Source of the DNA: JBDSTZ01 sp039927975
Lineage (GTDB): Bacteria > Pseudomonadota > Gammaproteobacteria > Burkholderiales > Burkholderiaceae_D
Length of the DNA: 22,890 nt
Assembly: GCA_039927975.1 (NCBI GenBank)
Contig: JBDSTZ010000573.1
Location: forward strand, 1 to 22,890
Direction: 5' to 3'
Shown here one piece after another: positions 1-8,377 of this stretch (within the stretch, counting starts at the first letter, position 1; every line of letters starts with the position of its first letter). Below the pieces are notes generated by a model. It ran no database searches and was not told where the DNA came from. It saw only the letters and a list, made by a program, of their open reading frames with translations. Position numbers and translations under genes: made by a program.

Positions 1-1106
1 TTCATGTAGCGCGCATCTTCCAAGAGGAAGGCGTCGTGGCCGTGCGGCGCGTCGATCTCGGCGTAAGTGACCTTGCGGCGGTTCGACACCAGCGCCTGCA
101 CGATTTCGCGCGAGCGCTCGGGCGCAAAGCGCCAGTCGGTCGAGAACGAGGCGACGAAGAAATCGGCCTGGGTCTTTTCCAGCGCCTTGGTCAGGCTGCC
201 GCCGAAAGCGCGCGCCGGATCGAAGTAGTCGAGCGCCTTGGTGATCAATAAATAGGTGTTGGCGTCGAAGTATTCGGAAAACTTGTCGCCCTGGTAGCGC
301 AGGTAGGACTCGATCTCGAAGTCGATGCCGAAGTCGAATTTGTAGCCGTTGCCGTTGCCGGCGGTGACGACGGCGTTGCGCAGCTTGCGGCCGAATTTCT
401 CGGCCATGTCGTCGTCCGACAGGTAGGTGATGTGGCCGACCATGCGGGCCACCCGCAGGCCGTTCTTGGGGACCACGCCGGCGGCGTAGAAGTCGCCGCC
501 ACGGTAGTCGGGGTCGGACAGGATGGCCTGGCGGGCGACGTCGTTGAAGGCGATGTTCTGGGCCGACAGCTTGGGGGTGGAGGCCACCACCACGCAGTGG
601 CGCAGGCGGCGCGGGTACATCATGCTCCAGGCCAGCGCCTGCATGCCGCCGAGCGAGCCGCCCATCACGGCGGCGAATTGTTCGATGCCGAGGGCGTCGG
701 CCAGGCGCGCCTGGGCGGCCACCCAGTCTTCCACCGTCACCACCGGAAAGGCGGCGCCGTAGGGCGCGCCGGTGGCCGGATTGGTGTGCATCGGCCCGGT
801 CGAGCCGAAACAGGAACCGAGGTTGTTGACGCCGATGACGAAGAAGCGGTCGGTGTCGAGCGGCTTGCCGGGGCCGACCATATTGTTCCACCAGCCGATT
901 TTCTTCGGATCGTCGGCGTACACGCCGGCCACGTGGTGGGAAGCGTTGAGGGCGTGGCAGACCAGCACCGCGTTCGACTTGTCGGCGTTGAGGGTGCCGT
1001 AGGTTTCATACACCAGGGTGTAATCGGCCAGCCGGGCGCCGCTCTGCAGCTGCAGCGGTTCGGCGAATTGCATCGCTTGTGGTGAGACTATGCCAATGGA
1101 TGCCAT
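1..1106 (-). CDS. metX: Homoserine O-acyltransferase MetX (3' end outside window)
   Basis: Alpha/beta-hydrolase fold enzyme that acylates the hydroxyl of L-homoserine, the first committed step of methionine synthesis in the cytoplasm. The protein starts MASIGIVSPQAMQF. It carries the nucleophile elbow GGSLGGMQAL about 150 residues in, the acidic-residue region STDWRFAP and the catalytic-histidine segment PHGHDAFLLED close to the left edge. Only the last few residues and the stop are missing. The ATG at 1106 is chosen because family similarity begins a few residues after it. The acyl donor, acetyl-CoA or succinyl-CoA, cannot be told from sequence alone; many proteobacterial MetX proteins use succinyl-CoA. 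In betaproteobacteria metW commonly follows metX, which would lie left of this window. Confidence 0.93.
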   Translation of the reverse strand, partial: MASIGIVSPQAMQFAEPLQLQSGARLADYTLVYETYGTLNADKSNAVLVCHALNASHHVAGVYADDPKKIGWWNNMVGPGKPLDTDRFFVIGVNNLGSCFGSTGPMHTNPATGAPYGAAFPVVTVEDWVAAQARLADALGIEQFAAVMGGSLGGMQALAWSMMYPRRLRHCVVVASTPKLSAQNIAFNDVARQAILSDPDYRGGDFYAAGVVPKNGLRVARMVGHITYLSDDDMAEKFGRKLRNAVVTAGNGNGYKFDFGIDFEIESYLRYQGDKFSEYFDANTYLLITKALDYFDPARAFGGSLTKALEKTQADFFVASFSTDWRFAPERSREIVQALVSNRRKVTYAEIDAPHGHDAFLLEDARYM

Positions 1107-1129
1107 GTGTACTTCAAAATAAGATAAAA

Positions 1130-1152
1130 ATTAAGGACCGGGATTAAGGACC
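1130..1152. repeat. Two direct copies of ATTAAGGACC upstream of metX
   Basis: The 10-mer attaaggacc occurs at 1130-1139 and again at 1143-1152, a 13-bp period. It sits in the 100-bp gap between metX and the ptsI stop, in the metX leader on the minus strand. It could be a regulator site or a chance duplication. No SAM-type riboswitch fold is evident in this short leader. Confidence 0.4.
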
Positions 1153-1206
1153 AGTTCCGCGCGCGGCACGCCGCTCAGGCCACCTGAACTCACACGCGCA
1201 CGCGGC

Positions 1207-2961
1207 TCAGACCACCTGCAGCTGCTCGACCGCTTCGGCGATGGCGTTCGGCTCGACGCTGCGCAGGATCTTGCGGGTCAGCGGCGTGATCGTGCCGAGG
1301 TCGCAGGCGAGAATCTCCTGCTTGACCGCCAGCAGCTGGGCCGGATGCATCGAGAATTCGCGCAGCCCCATGCCCAGCAGCAGGCGGGTGAGCTTGACGT
1401 CGCCGGCCATCTCGCCGCACACGGCGACGTCGATGCCGGCCTTCTTGCCGGCCATGATGGTCATCGCGATCAGCTGCAGCACGGCCGGATGCAAGGGATT
1501 GTACAGGTGCGCGACCTCGTAATCGACACGGTCGATGGCCAGCGTGTATTGAATCAGGTCGTTGGTGCCGATCGACAGGAAGTCCATGCGCCGCACGAAC
1601 ATCGGCAGCGCCAGCGCGGCGGCCGGGATCTCGATCATGGCGCCGACTTCGATCGCCTCGTCGTACTTGTGGCCGGCCTCGCGCAGCTGCTGCTTGGCCT
1701 GTTCGATCATGGCCAGCGACTGGTCGATCTCGAAGGCGTGCGCCAGCATGGGAATGAGCAGGCGGATCTTGCCGTAGGCCGAGGCACGCAGAATCGCCCG
1801 CAATTGGGTCAGGAACAGCTGCGGTTCGGCCAGGCAGTAGCGGATCGCGCGCAGACCGAGCGCCGGGTTGAGGGCGGTGTGCTCGGTCTGGTCGAGCGGC
1901 TTGTCGGCGCCGATGTCGAGGGTGCGGATGGTGACCGGACGGCCCTTCATCGCCAGCACCGCCTTGCGGTACTGTTCGAACTGTTCGTCCTCGGTGGGGA
2001 TGCGGTGGACTTGGCCGGCGCCGCGTCCCATGAACAGGAATTCGGAGCGGAACAGGCCGATGCCGGTGGCGCCCGATTCGAGCGCGCCAGGGCAGTCGTC
2101 GGGCAGCTCGATGTTGGCCAGCAGCGTGATCGGGGTGCCGTCGCGGGTGACAGCCGGGGTCTTTTTGAGCTTGAGGAGCTTCTTGCGCGCCTTGAGCAAG
2201 CCCACCTGGCGCACGCGGTACTGCTCGAGCACCAGCGCGCTCGGGTTGGCGATGACGACCCCGGCGTCGCCGTCGATGATGACCCAGTCGTCCTGCTCGA
2301 TCAGCTGTGAGGCCTGCGACATGCCGACCGCCGCCGGGATGTCCAGGCTGCGGGCGACGATGGCGGTGTGCGAGTTCTGGCCGCCGACGTCGGTGACGAA
2401 ACCGATGAAGGAGCGGTCGCGGAACTGCAGCATGTCGGCCGGCGAGATGTCGTGGGCGACGACGATCATCTGCGGCTGGTAGGCGTCGTTGGTGGCCGAG
2501 ACCGGCGCCAGCTGGGCGGTCCCCATCAGCACCTTGAGCACGCGCTCGGCGACCTGCTGGATGTCGGCCTTGCGCTCGCGCAGGTACTCGTCCTCGATCT
2601 CGTCGAACTGCGCCGACAGCTCGTCGATCTGGGTCACCAGCGCCCATTCGGCGTTGTAGTGGCGCGAGCGGATGATGTCGAGCGGCGCTTCCGAAATCAT
2701 CGGGTCCGACAGGATCAGGGCGTGCACGTCGATGAAGGCGCCCAGTTCGGTCGGGGCGTCCTTGGGCAGGTCGGTCCACAGGGCTTGCAGGCCGCGGTGG
2801 ACTTCGGCGATGGCTTCCTGCAGTCGGCTCACCTCGGCTTCGAGCTGCTCCTCGGCCACCAGGTAGTGCTTGACGTCGAGCGCGGCCGGCGTGAGCAGGT
2901 GGGCGCGGCCGATCGAGATGCCGCGCGAGACAGGAATGCCGTGAAGCGTGAAAGAGGCCAT
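1207..2961 (-). CDS. ptsI: PTS enzyme I, phosphoenolpyruvate-protein phosphotransferase
   Basis: Cytoplasmic enzyme that takes phosphate from phosphoenolpyruvate and passes it to HPr. The protein is 584 residues, close to the usual 570-590. The phosphorylated histidine is in GGQNSHTAIVARS (about His198). The ATP-grasp-like linker and PEP-binding barrel follow, with TIRTLDIGADKP, LSIGTNDLIQYTLAIDR and the C-terminal active-site cysteine in VCGEMAGD (about Cys515). The start at 2961 is preferred over an upstream in-frame ATG at 3006: it is preceded by AGGA six bases away, it gives the normal N-terminus MASFTLHGIPVSRG, and the longer form would overlap the ptsH stop. ptsH lies 44 bp upstream in the same operon. 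Confidence 0.95.
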   Translation of the reverse strand: MASFTLHGIPVSRGISIGRAHLLTPAALDVKHYLVAEEQLEAEVSRLQEAIAEVHRGLQALWTDLPKDAPTELGAFIDVHALILSDPMISEAPLDIIRSRHYNAEWALVTQIDELSAQFDEIEDEYLRERKADIQQVAERVLKVLMGTAQLAPVSATNDAYQPQMIVVAHDISPADMLQFRDRSFIGFVTDVGGQNSHTAIVARSLDIPAAVGMSQASQLIEQDDWVIIDGDAGVVIANPSALVLEQYRVRQVGLLKARKKLLKLKKTPAVTRDGTPITLLANIELPDDCPGALESGATGIGLFRSEFLFMGRGAGQVHRIPTEDEQFEQYRKAVLAMKGRPVTIRTLDIGADKPLDQTEHTALNPALGLRAIRYCLAEPQLFLTQLRAILRASAYGKIRLLIPMLAHAFEIDQSLAMIEQAKQQLREAGHKYDEAIEVGAMIEIPAAALALPMFVRRMDFLSIGTNDLIQYTLAIDRVDYEVAHLYNPLHPAVLQLIAMTIMAGKKAGIDVAVCGEMAGDVKLTRLLLGMGLREFSMHPAQLLAVKQEILACDLGTITPLTRKILRSVEPNAIAEAVEQLQVV

Positions 2962-3005
2962 CGGTGATCCTGTGTGGGTCAGTGCAGGGCTGGCGTTGGC
3001 CGGCA

Positions 3006-3275
3006 TTACTCGCCTTCGCCGAACCTGTCGCCGATCAGCGCTTCAAGCGCCGCCACGGCTTGCTGCTCGTCGGCGCCATCGGCTTCGAGGGTCACCTTGG
3101 CGCCCTTGCCTGCGGCCAGCATCATCACGCCCATGATCGACTTGGCGTTGATGCGGCGGCCGTTACGGGTGAGCCAGACGTCGCTCTGGAACTTGGCGGC
3201 GAGCTGGGTGAATTTGGCGGAGGCGCGCGCATGCAGACCCAGCTTGTTGATGATCTCTAGTTCTTTTTGAATCAT
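3006..3275 (-). CDS. ptsH: Phosphocarrier protein HPr
   Basis: Small phosphocarrier of the PTS, 89 residues. It accepts phosphate from enzyme I and passes it to EIIA proteins. The active histidine is His15 in NKLGLHARAS, and the regulatory serine is Ser46 in NAKSIMGVMMLAA, the target of HPr kinase in bacteria that have one. Both are at canonical positions. It lies between the EIIA(Man) gene and ptsI in a same-strand cluster. No membrane EIIB/EIIC permease is encoded nearby, so this is probably a regulatory PTS, as is common in betaproteobacteria. Confidence 0.95.
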   Translation of the reverse strand: MIQKELEIINKLGLHARASAKFTQLAAKFQSDVWLTRNGRRINAKSIMGVMMLAAGKGAKVTLEADGADEQQAVAALEALIGDRFGEGE

Positions 3276-3387
3276 TTAATTTCTCTGTCAAACTTCGCCA
3301 CACTGATCGCGGCGATTGCCTCGACCACCCTGATGTTCGCCCTGCTGGTGTTGCCCGGCTTGATTTGCCCGCCTTTAACCCGCCGCC

Positions 3388-3795
3388 TCAGTTCGGTCCC
3401 AGCCGGATCCGCTTGTCGACCCGCACCGCGCCGCTCTGGGCGCCGGCCAGCGCCATCTCGACCACCACGTCGAGCGTGTCGCGCCGGTAGGTGATGGCGC
3501 GCAGCAGCATCGGCAGGCTGATGCCGGCGATCACTTCGACACGCCCCGGATCGGCCAGCGTGTTGCAGCAATTCGATGGCGTGCCGCCCTTGATGTCGGT
3601 GATCACCAGCACGCCGGTGCCGTCGTCGAGACGCGCGATGGCCTTCTGGGCCAGGGCGTTGACCTCGGCCAGGTCCTGGTCGGCGGTGACGTCGATCGCC
3701 TCGAAGCGCTCGGTCTGGCCGTGGAACACATGCGCCACGGCGGCGATGAACGCCTGGCCGAGCGGCGCATGGGTCATCAATAAAATGCCTACCAT
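3388..3795 (-). CDS. PTS mannose-type EIIA domain protein
   Basis: Single-domain EIIA of the mannose/sorbose family, 135 residues. It starts MVGILLMTHAPLG with the phospho-accepting His9 in the THAPLG context. The middle has DGTGVLVITDIKGGTPSN, typical of EIIA(Man). No EIIB, EIIC or EIID follows, so it likely has a signalling rather than a transport role. That is inference from the context of PTS systems lacking permeases. The start is one base after the gshB stop, so the two are probably translationally coupled. The protein ends RLGPN, and about 110 bp without a gene separate it from ptsH. Confidence 0.9.
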   Translation of the reverse strand: MVGILLMTHAPLGQAFIAAVAHVFHGQTERFEAIDVTADQDLAEVNALAQKAIARLDDGTGVLVITDIKGGTPSNCCNTLADPGRVEVIAGISLPMLLRAITYRRDTLDVVVEMALAGAQSGAVRVDKRIRLGPN

Positions 3796-3796
3796 A

Positions 3797-4777
3797 TCAG
3801 TTGTCCGTGTTCTGTCGGCCGGCCGGTGGGCGGGGCTGGCCCGCGCGGCGCTCGACGGCGTCGATGAACATCGCGGCGACGTCGAATCCGGCCTGGTCGG
3901 TAATTTCTTGGAAGCAGGTTGGGCTGGTCACATTTACTTCCGTCAGGAAATCGCCAATAACGTCTAATCCTACCAGCAACAGGCCGCGGGCGGCCAGAGT
4001 CGGGCCCAGGGCTTCGGCGATGGCGAGGTCGCGCGCCGACAGCGGCTGGGCCACGCCGCGTCCGCCGGCGGCGAGGTTGCCGCGTACCTCGTTGCCCTGC
4101 GGGATGCGGGCCAGCGCGAAGGGCACCGGCTTGCCGTCGATCACGAGAATGCGCTTGTCGCCGGCCACGATGGCGGGAATGAATTTTTGCGCCATGATCG
4201 TGCGGCGGCCGTTGTCGGTCAGCGTTTCGATCACCGAGCCGAGGTTCATGCCGTCGGCCTTGATGCGGAAGATGCCGGCGCCGCCCATGCCGTCGAGCGG
4301 TTTCAGGATGACGTCGCCATGCCGGGCGTGAAAGGCGGTCAGGCGCGCCGCGTTCGAGGTCACCAGGGTTGGCGAAGTGAATTCGCTGAACTGGGCGATC
4401 GACAGCTTTTCGTTGTGGTCGCGAATCGCCGACGGCTTGTTGAACACCCGCGCGCCCTGTTTCTCGGCCAACTCCAGCAGGTATGTGCCGTAGATGTACT
4501 CCATGTCGAAGGGCGGGTCCTTGCGCTGGATGACGGCGTCGAAGGCCGACAGGCCGGTCGCTTCGGGCGCGCCGGCGCGGTACCAGTCGTCGGCGTCGCC
4601 GGTCAGGCTGATCTGCGACACGCTGGCGGTGACGACGCCGTCGTCGAGCGCCATGTCGCCCTGTTCAAACGCGTAGATCGTGTGGCCGCGCCGCACCGCC
4701 TCGCGCATCATGGCGAAGGTGGAATCCTTGTAGGTCTTGAAGCCGGCCAGCGGATCGGCGAGAAAAGCGATTTTCAT
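3797..4777 (-). CDS. gshB: Glutathione synthetase
   Basis: ATP-grasp ligase that joins gamma-glutamylcysteine and glycine to give glutathione in the cytoplasm. The 326-residue protein starts MKIAFLADPLAGFKTYKDST and contains RKDPPFDMEYIYGTYLL, the nucleotide-binding segment VILKPLDGMGGAGIFRI and the C-terminal metal and substrate region VGLDVIGDFLTEVNVTSPT. The length agrees with the proteobacterial GshB family (about 315-320). It lies 170 bp downstream of gshA and almost touches the EIIA gene. Its ending, rich in Pro, Arg and Gly, is slightly longer than usual. Confidence 0.95.
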   Translation of the reverse strand: MKIAFLADPLAGFKTYKDSTFAMMREAVRRGHTIYAFEQGDMALDDGVVTASVSQISLTGDADDWYRAGAPEATGLSAFDAVIQRKDPPFDMEYIYGTYLLELAEKQGARVFNKPSAIRDHNEKLSIAQFSEFTSPTLVTSNAARLTAFHARHGDVILKPLDGMGGAGIFRIKADGMNLGSVIETLTDNGRRTIMAQKFIPAIVAGDKRILVIDGKPVPFALARIPQGNEVRGNLAAGGRGVAQPLSARDLAIAEALGPTLAARGLLLVGLDVIGDFLTEVNVTSPTCFQEITDQAGFDVAAMFIDAVERRAGQPRPPAGRQNTDN

Positions 4778-4947
4778 GGGGTGACCGAAGTAGGAACGAT
4801 ATGCGATTTTAGCGGGAAACGCTCAGTTACGCCGAAACCGGCGGCGTTGGCGGCGGGCGGACGCGAGCGCCCTGCCCCGGCCGCCGCTTGGCATGCCGGC
4901 GGCGTGCCTGGCCGATTGGCGCCGGCCCGCGTTAGCCAGGACCGATG

Positions 4948-6246
4948 TCAGTACACCTCGGGATTCGGGTCGGTGCGCTCAAGTTCGAGCGAAGCGGCCA
5001 GCAGGCCCAGGCGGGCGACGACGCCGTAGACGTAGAAACGGTTGGGCGCGGCGGTGCCGGGCTTGGCCTTGAGGTCGGGCACGGCGTGCTGCTGGGCGAA
5101 GGCGAGCGGCACGTATTGCGAGCCGGGCGCGTTGAGGTTCTGGTCGACGCCGCGCTCGGCATGCACGCGGTAGAAGCCGCCCACCACGTAGCGGTCGATC
5201 ATGTAGACCACCGGCTCGGCCACCGCGTCCTTGATGCTCTCGAAAGTCGGCACGCCCTCCTGGATGATGAGGTCGGAGACCGGCATGCCGTCCTTCACCA
5301 CCGACAGCTTCTCGCGCTGCTGAGGGTTCAGGTCGCGCACCTCGCTGGCGTCCTTGACGGTGAGGATGCCCTTGCCGTAGGTGCCGGCGTCCGGCTTGAC
5401 GATGACGAACGGTTTTTCCTTGATGCCGTATTCCTTGTACTTCTTGCGGATCTTGGCCAGCAGCGAGGTGACATTGTCGGCCAGGCATTCGGTGCCGGTG
5501 TTGCACTCGAAGTCGATTTCGCCGCAGACGGCGTGGAAGGGATTGACCATCCACGGATCGACGTCGATCAGCTTGCCGAACTTCTTGGCCACCTCGTCGT
5601 AGGCCTTGAAGTGGTTGCTCTTGCGCCGCAGCGCCCAGCCGGCGTGCACCGGCGGCAGCAGCGACTGCTCGTGGATGTTTTCGAGGATGGCCGGAATACC
5701 GGCCGACAGGTCGTTATTGAGCAGGATGGTGCAGGGGTCGAAATCCTTCAAGCCGACGCGGCGCCCGTTGGCCGAGCGCACCAGCGGCTCGACGACCAGC
5801 ATGTTGCCGTCGGGCAGAGCGAGCGGGGTCGGCTGGGTGACTTCGGGCGAGAGCGAGCCGAGCCGCACGTGCAGGCCGGTCTGGCGGAAGATCTGCATCA
5901 GGCGCGCGACGTTTTGCCAGTAGGCCGGATGGCGCTGGTGGATCTCGGGAATGAGCAGCAGGTTGCGGGCGTCCGGACAATACTTGTCGATCGCGGCCAT
6001 GGCCGCCTGCACCGACAGCGGCAACATTTCGGTGGCAAGATTGTTAAAACCGCCAGGGAACAGGTTGGTGTCGACCGGCGCCAGCTTGTAGCCGGCGTTG
6101 CGCAGGTCGACCGAACAATAGAACGGCGGGGTGTGCTCCTGCCACTCCATGCGGAACCAGCGCTCGATGGCCGGAGTGGCTTCGAGGATTTTCTTTTCGA
6201 GGTCGAGCAGCGGGCCGGTCAGGGCTGTGACGAGGTGGGGCACCAT
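4948..6246 (-). CDS. gshA: Glutamate-cysteine ligase, proteobacterial GshA type
   Basis: Catalyses ATP-dependent formation of gamma-glutamylcysteine, the first step of glutathione synthesis. The 432-residue protein starts MVPHLVTALTGPLLDLEKK and fits the proteobacterial family distinct from E. coli-type GshA. It has VDLRNAGYKLAPVDTNLFPGG near residue 45, LIPEIHQRHPAYW near 98 and KPFVIVKPDAGTYGKGIL near 305. The start is supported by AAGGA nine bases upstream. It is the first gene of the cluster gshA-gshB-EIIA-ptsH-ptsI. No clear promoter hexamers were found in the roughly 120 bp upstream. Confidence 0.95.
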   Translation of the reverse strand: MVPHLVTALTGPLLDLEKKILEATPAIERWFRMEWQEHTPPFYCSVDLRNAGYKLAPVDTNLFPGGFNNLATEMLPLSVQAAMAAIDKYCPDARNLLLIPEIHQRHPAYWQNVARLMQIFRQTGLHVRLGSLSPEVTQPTPLALPDGNMLVVEPLVRSANGRRVGLKDFDPCTILLNNDLSAGIPAILENIHEQSLLPPVHAGWALRRKSNHFKAYDEVAKKFGKLIDVDPWMVNPFHAVCGEIDFECNTGTECLADNVTSLLAKIRKKYKEYGIKEKPFVIVKPDAGTYGKGILTVKDASEVRDLNPQQREKLSVVKDGMPVSDLIIQEGVPTFESIKDAVAEPVVYMIDRYVVGGFYRVHAERGVDQNLNAPGSQYVPLAFAQQHAVPDLKAKPGTAAPNRFYVYGVVARLGLLAASLELERTDPNPEVY

Positions 6247-6366
6247 GGAATAGGTCCTTCAGGCTTCTGTGATGTTTTGGACAACGATGTCACTTTTGTT
6301 GACAACTAATGCACGATACATCGGGGCGAAACCGGTATTTTAAAGGCAAGCGGGGGATCGGGACGC

Positions 6367-6392
6367 AAAAAAGGCGCCTCGAAGGGCGCCTT
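6367..6392 (-). terminator. Rho-independent terminator after amtB
   Basis: An 8-bp stem, aaggcgcc/ggcgcctt, with a 6-base loop ends in a run of six T on the minus strand. It is about 45 bp after the amtB stop, so it closes the porin-glnK-amtB operon and separates it from gshA. Confidence 0.8.
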
Positions 6393-6437
6393 GGGGAAAT
6401 GGCCCGCGTTGCCGCGAGCCAGGAGACAACCTGAAGA

Positions 6438-8015
6438 TCAGGAGTGGTAGGCCGATTCGCCATGGCTCGTGATGTCGAGCCCTTCCCGTTCTTCTTCTTC
6501 CGGTACGCGCAGGCCGACCACCAGGTCCACCAGCTTGTAGGCGATCACGGAGACCACGGCCGACCACACGATGGTGGTCAGGACGGCGGTGCCCTGGATC
6601 ATCAGCTGGCTGGAGATCGAGTACGCATCGGCCGACATCTTGTTGGTCGTGTAGTCGAAAATGCCCACGCCGCCGAGGCTTGGCGAAGCGAATACACCGG
6701 TCAGCAGAGCGCCGAGGATACCGCCGACGCCGTGCACACCGAACACGTCGAGCGAGTCGTCGGCGCCGATCAGGCGTTTCAGACCGTTCACACCCCACAG
6801 GCAGACGATGCCGGCGAGCAGGCCCATGATCAGGGCGCCCATCGGACCGACGAAGCCGCAAGCCGGGGTAATGGCGACCAGGCCGGCCACTGCGCCGGAG
6901 GCGCCGCCGAGCATCGATGGCTTGCCCTTGGTGATCCATTCACCGAAGACCCAGGCGACGGTCGCCGCAGCGGTCGCCAGCAAGGTGTTGACGAAAGCCA
7001 GCGCAGCGGTATCGCCTGCTTCGAGCGCCGAACCGGCGTTGAAACCGAACCAGCCCACCCACAGCAGCGAAGCGCCGATCATGGTCATCGTCAGCGAGTG
7101 CGGCGCCATCGATTCACGGCCGTAACCGACACGCTTGCCGATCATGATCGCGCCCACCAGGCCGGCAACAGCGGCGTTGATGTGGACCACGGTACCGCCG
7201 GCGAAGTCGAGCGCGCCCTTCTGGAACAGGAAGCCGGCCTTGGCGGTTTCGGTGGCCAGGGTGGCGGCGTCCTTGATGGCGTCAGGGCCGGTCCAGAACC
7301 AGACCATGTGCGCCACTGGCAAGTAACCGAAGGTGAACCACAGCACCACGAACAGCAGCACGGCGGTGAACTTGACGCGTTCGGCGAAGGCGCCGACGAT
7401 CAGGCCGCAAGTGATGGCGGCGAAGGTGCCCTGGAAGGCCACGTAGATGAACTCGGGAATCACGACACCTTTGCTGAAGGTGGCCGCGGTGGCGAACGTG
7501 CCGGCGGCGGGATCGAAGATGCCCTTCAGGAAGGCGCGGCCGAAGCCGCCGAAGAAGGCGTTGCCCTCGGTGAAGGCGATCGAGTAACCGTAGACGCTCC
7601 ACAGCACGATGATCACGGCGAAGATCATGAAGACCTGCAGCAGGATCGAGAGCATGTTTTTCGAGCGGACCAGGCCGCCGTAGAACAGCGCCAGGCCAGG
7701 GATGGTCATCAGGATGACCAGCAGGGTCGCTACAAACATCCAGGCGGTATCGCCCTTGTTGGCGACCGGCGCCGCCGGGGCGGCCGGGGCCGCCGCGGGA
7801 GCAGCCACTGCCGCTGCCGGAGCAGTTGCCGGGGCTACAGCCGGGGCCGCTGCCGGAGCGGCGGCGTCGGCGGCCGGGGCCGGCGCCGAAGCCACTGCGG
7901 CGGCGGCTGGCGCGTCAGCCGGCTTGGCGGCGTCCTGCGCAAAGGCGGTCGAGGCGCCGCCGATGGCGAACACCATCGCCAGGCCAGCCAACCATTTCGT
8001 CAAAGTCTTGTTCAT
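6438..8015 (-). CDS. amtB: Ammonium transporter AmtB with long Ala/Pro-rich N-terminal spacer
   Basis: Inner-membrane ammonium channel, 525 residues. A signal peptide (MNKTLTKWLAGLAMVFAIGG..AFA) is followed by about 60 residues of Ala/Pro-rich low complexity, then the Amt core from about residue 88 (TAWMFVATLLVILMTIPG). The twin pore histidines are His278 in GGTVVHINAAVAG and His428 in VFGVHGVGGILGA, 150 residues apart as in E. coli. ATG 8015 is preceded by AAGGGGA. The gene lies 10 bp after glnK, the usual pairing in which GlnK blocks AmtB when nitrogen is plentiful. The C-terminal tail LRVPEEEEREGLDITSHGESAY is the typical GlnK-responsive tail. The spacer is unusual: E. coli AmtB has only a few residues there. 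Confidence 0.95.
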   Translation of the reverse strand: MNKTLTKWLAGLAMVFAIGGASTAFAQDAAKPADAPAAAAVASAPAPAADAAAPAAAPAVAPATAPAAAVAAPAAAPAAPAAPVANKGDTAWMFVATLLVILMTIPGLALFYGGLVRSKNMLSILLQVFMIFAVIIVLWSVYGYSIAFTEGNAFFGGFGRAFLKGIFDPAAGTFATAATFSKGVVIPEFIYVAFQGTFAAITCGLIVGAFAERVKFTAVLLFVVLWFTFGYLPVAHMVWFWTGPDAIKDAATLATETAKAGFLFQKGALDFAGGTVVHINAAVAGLVGAIMIGKRVGYGRESMAPHSLTMTMIGASLLWVGWFGFNAGSALEAGDTAALAFVNTLLATAAATVAWVFGEWITKGKPSMLGGASGAVAGLVAITPACGFVGPMGALIMGLLAGIVCLWGVNGLKRLIGADDSLDVFGVHGVGGILGALLTGVFASPSLGGVGIFDYTTNKMSADAYSISSQLMIQGTAVLTTIVWSAVVSVIAYKLVDLVVGLRVPEEEEREGLDITSHGESAYHS

Positions 8016-8025
8016 CGAATTCCCC

Positions 8026-8364
8026 TTAGAGTGCTTCGTTGCCGGTCTCGCCGGTACGGATCCGGACGACCTGCTCGAGGTTGTAGACAAAAATCTTACC
8101 GTCACCGATCTTGCCCGTGCGTGCGGCAGTTTCGATCGCCTCGATGGCCTGGTCGACGATCGCGTCGTCGACGGCGGCTTCGATCTTGGTCTTCGGCAGG
8201 AAATCGACGACATACTCGGCGCCGCGATAGAGCTCGGTATGGCCTTTTTGACGACCGAAGCCCTTGACTTCGGTCACCGTGATCCCTTGCACGTTGATCG
8301 CCGACAGCGCTTCACGCACCTCGTCCAACTTGAAGGGTTTGATAATGGCGGTAATGAGTTTCAT
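8026..8364 (-). CDS. glnK: Nitrogen regulatory protein PII (GlnK/GlnB type)
   Basis: 112-residue PII signal protein that senses ATP/ADP and 2-oxoglutarate and binds AmtB. It begins MKLITAIIKPFKLDEVREAL. Tyr51 in HTELYRGAEYVVDFLPK is the uridylylation site on the T-loop. The B and C loops are seen in AARTGKIGDGKIFV and VVRIRTGETG. The start at 8364 gives the canonical N-terminus; a longer in-frame extension upstream would run into the porin gene. It lies between the porin (13 bp) and amtB (10 bp), so the three genes form one operon. It is named glnK from its link to amtB. Confidence 0.95.
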   Translation of the reverse strand: MKLITAIIKPFKLDEVREALSAINVQGITVTEVKGFGRQKGHTELYRGAEYVVDFLPKTKIEAAVDDAIVDQAIEAIETAARTGKIGDGKIFVYNLEQVVRIRTGETGNEAL

Positions 8365-8377
8365 ACGAACCTCGGAA

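Noticed and set aside
1107..1206. SAM-type riboswitch before metX
   Set aside because: The gap is only 100 bp and no conserved fold or core bases can be recognised.
1174..1219. Duplicated CAGGTGGYCTGA around the ptsI stop
   Set aside because: Short match of 12 bases just downstream of the stop; most likely chance or a trivial duplication.
1345..2310. Long plus-strand frame opposite ptsI
   Set aside because: Antisense shadow of a well conserved gene.
4945..6309. Long plus-strand frame opposite gshA
   Set aside because: Antisense shadow of a clear gene; no ribosome-binding site or family resemblance.
6444..8267. Long plus-strand frame opposite amtB and glnK
   Set aside because: It is antisense to two unmistakable genes and its composition (Gly, Arg, His, Asp rich) is what GC-rich antisense frames give.
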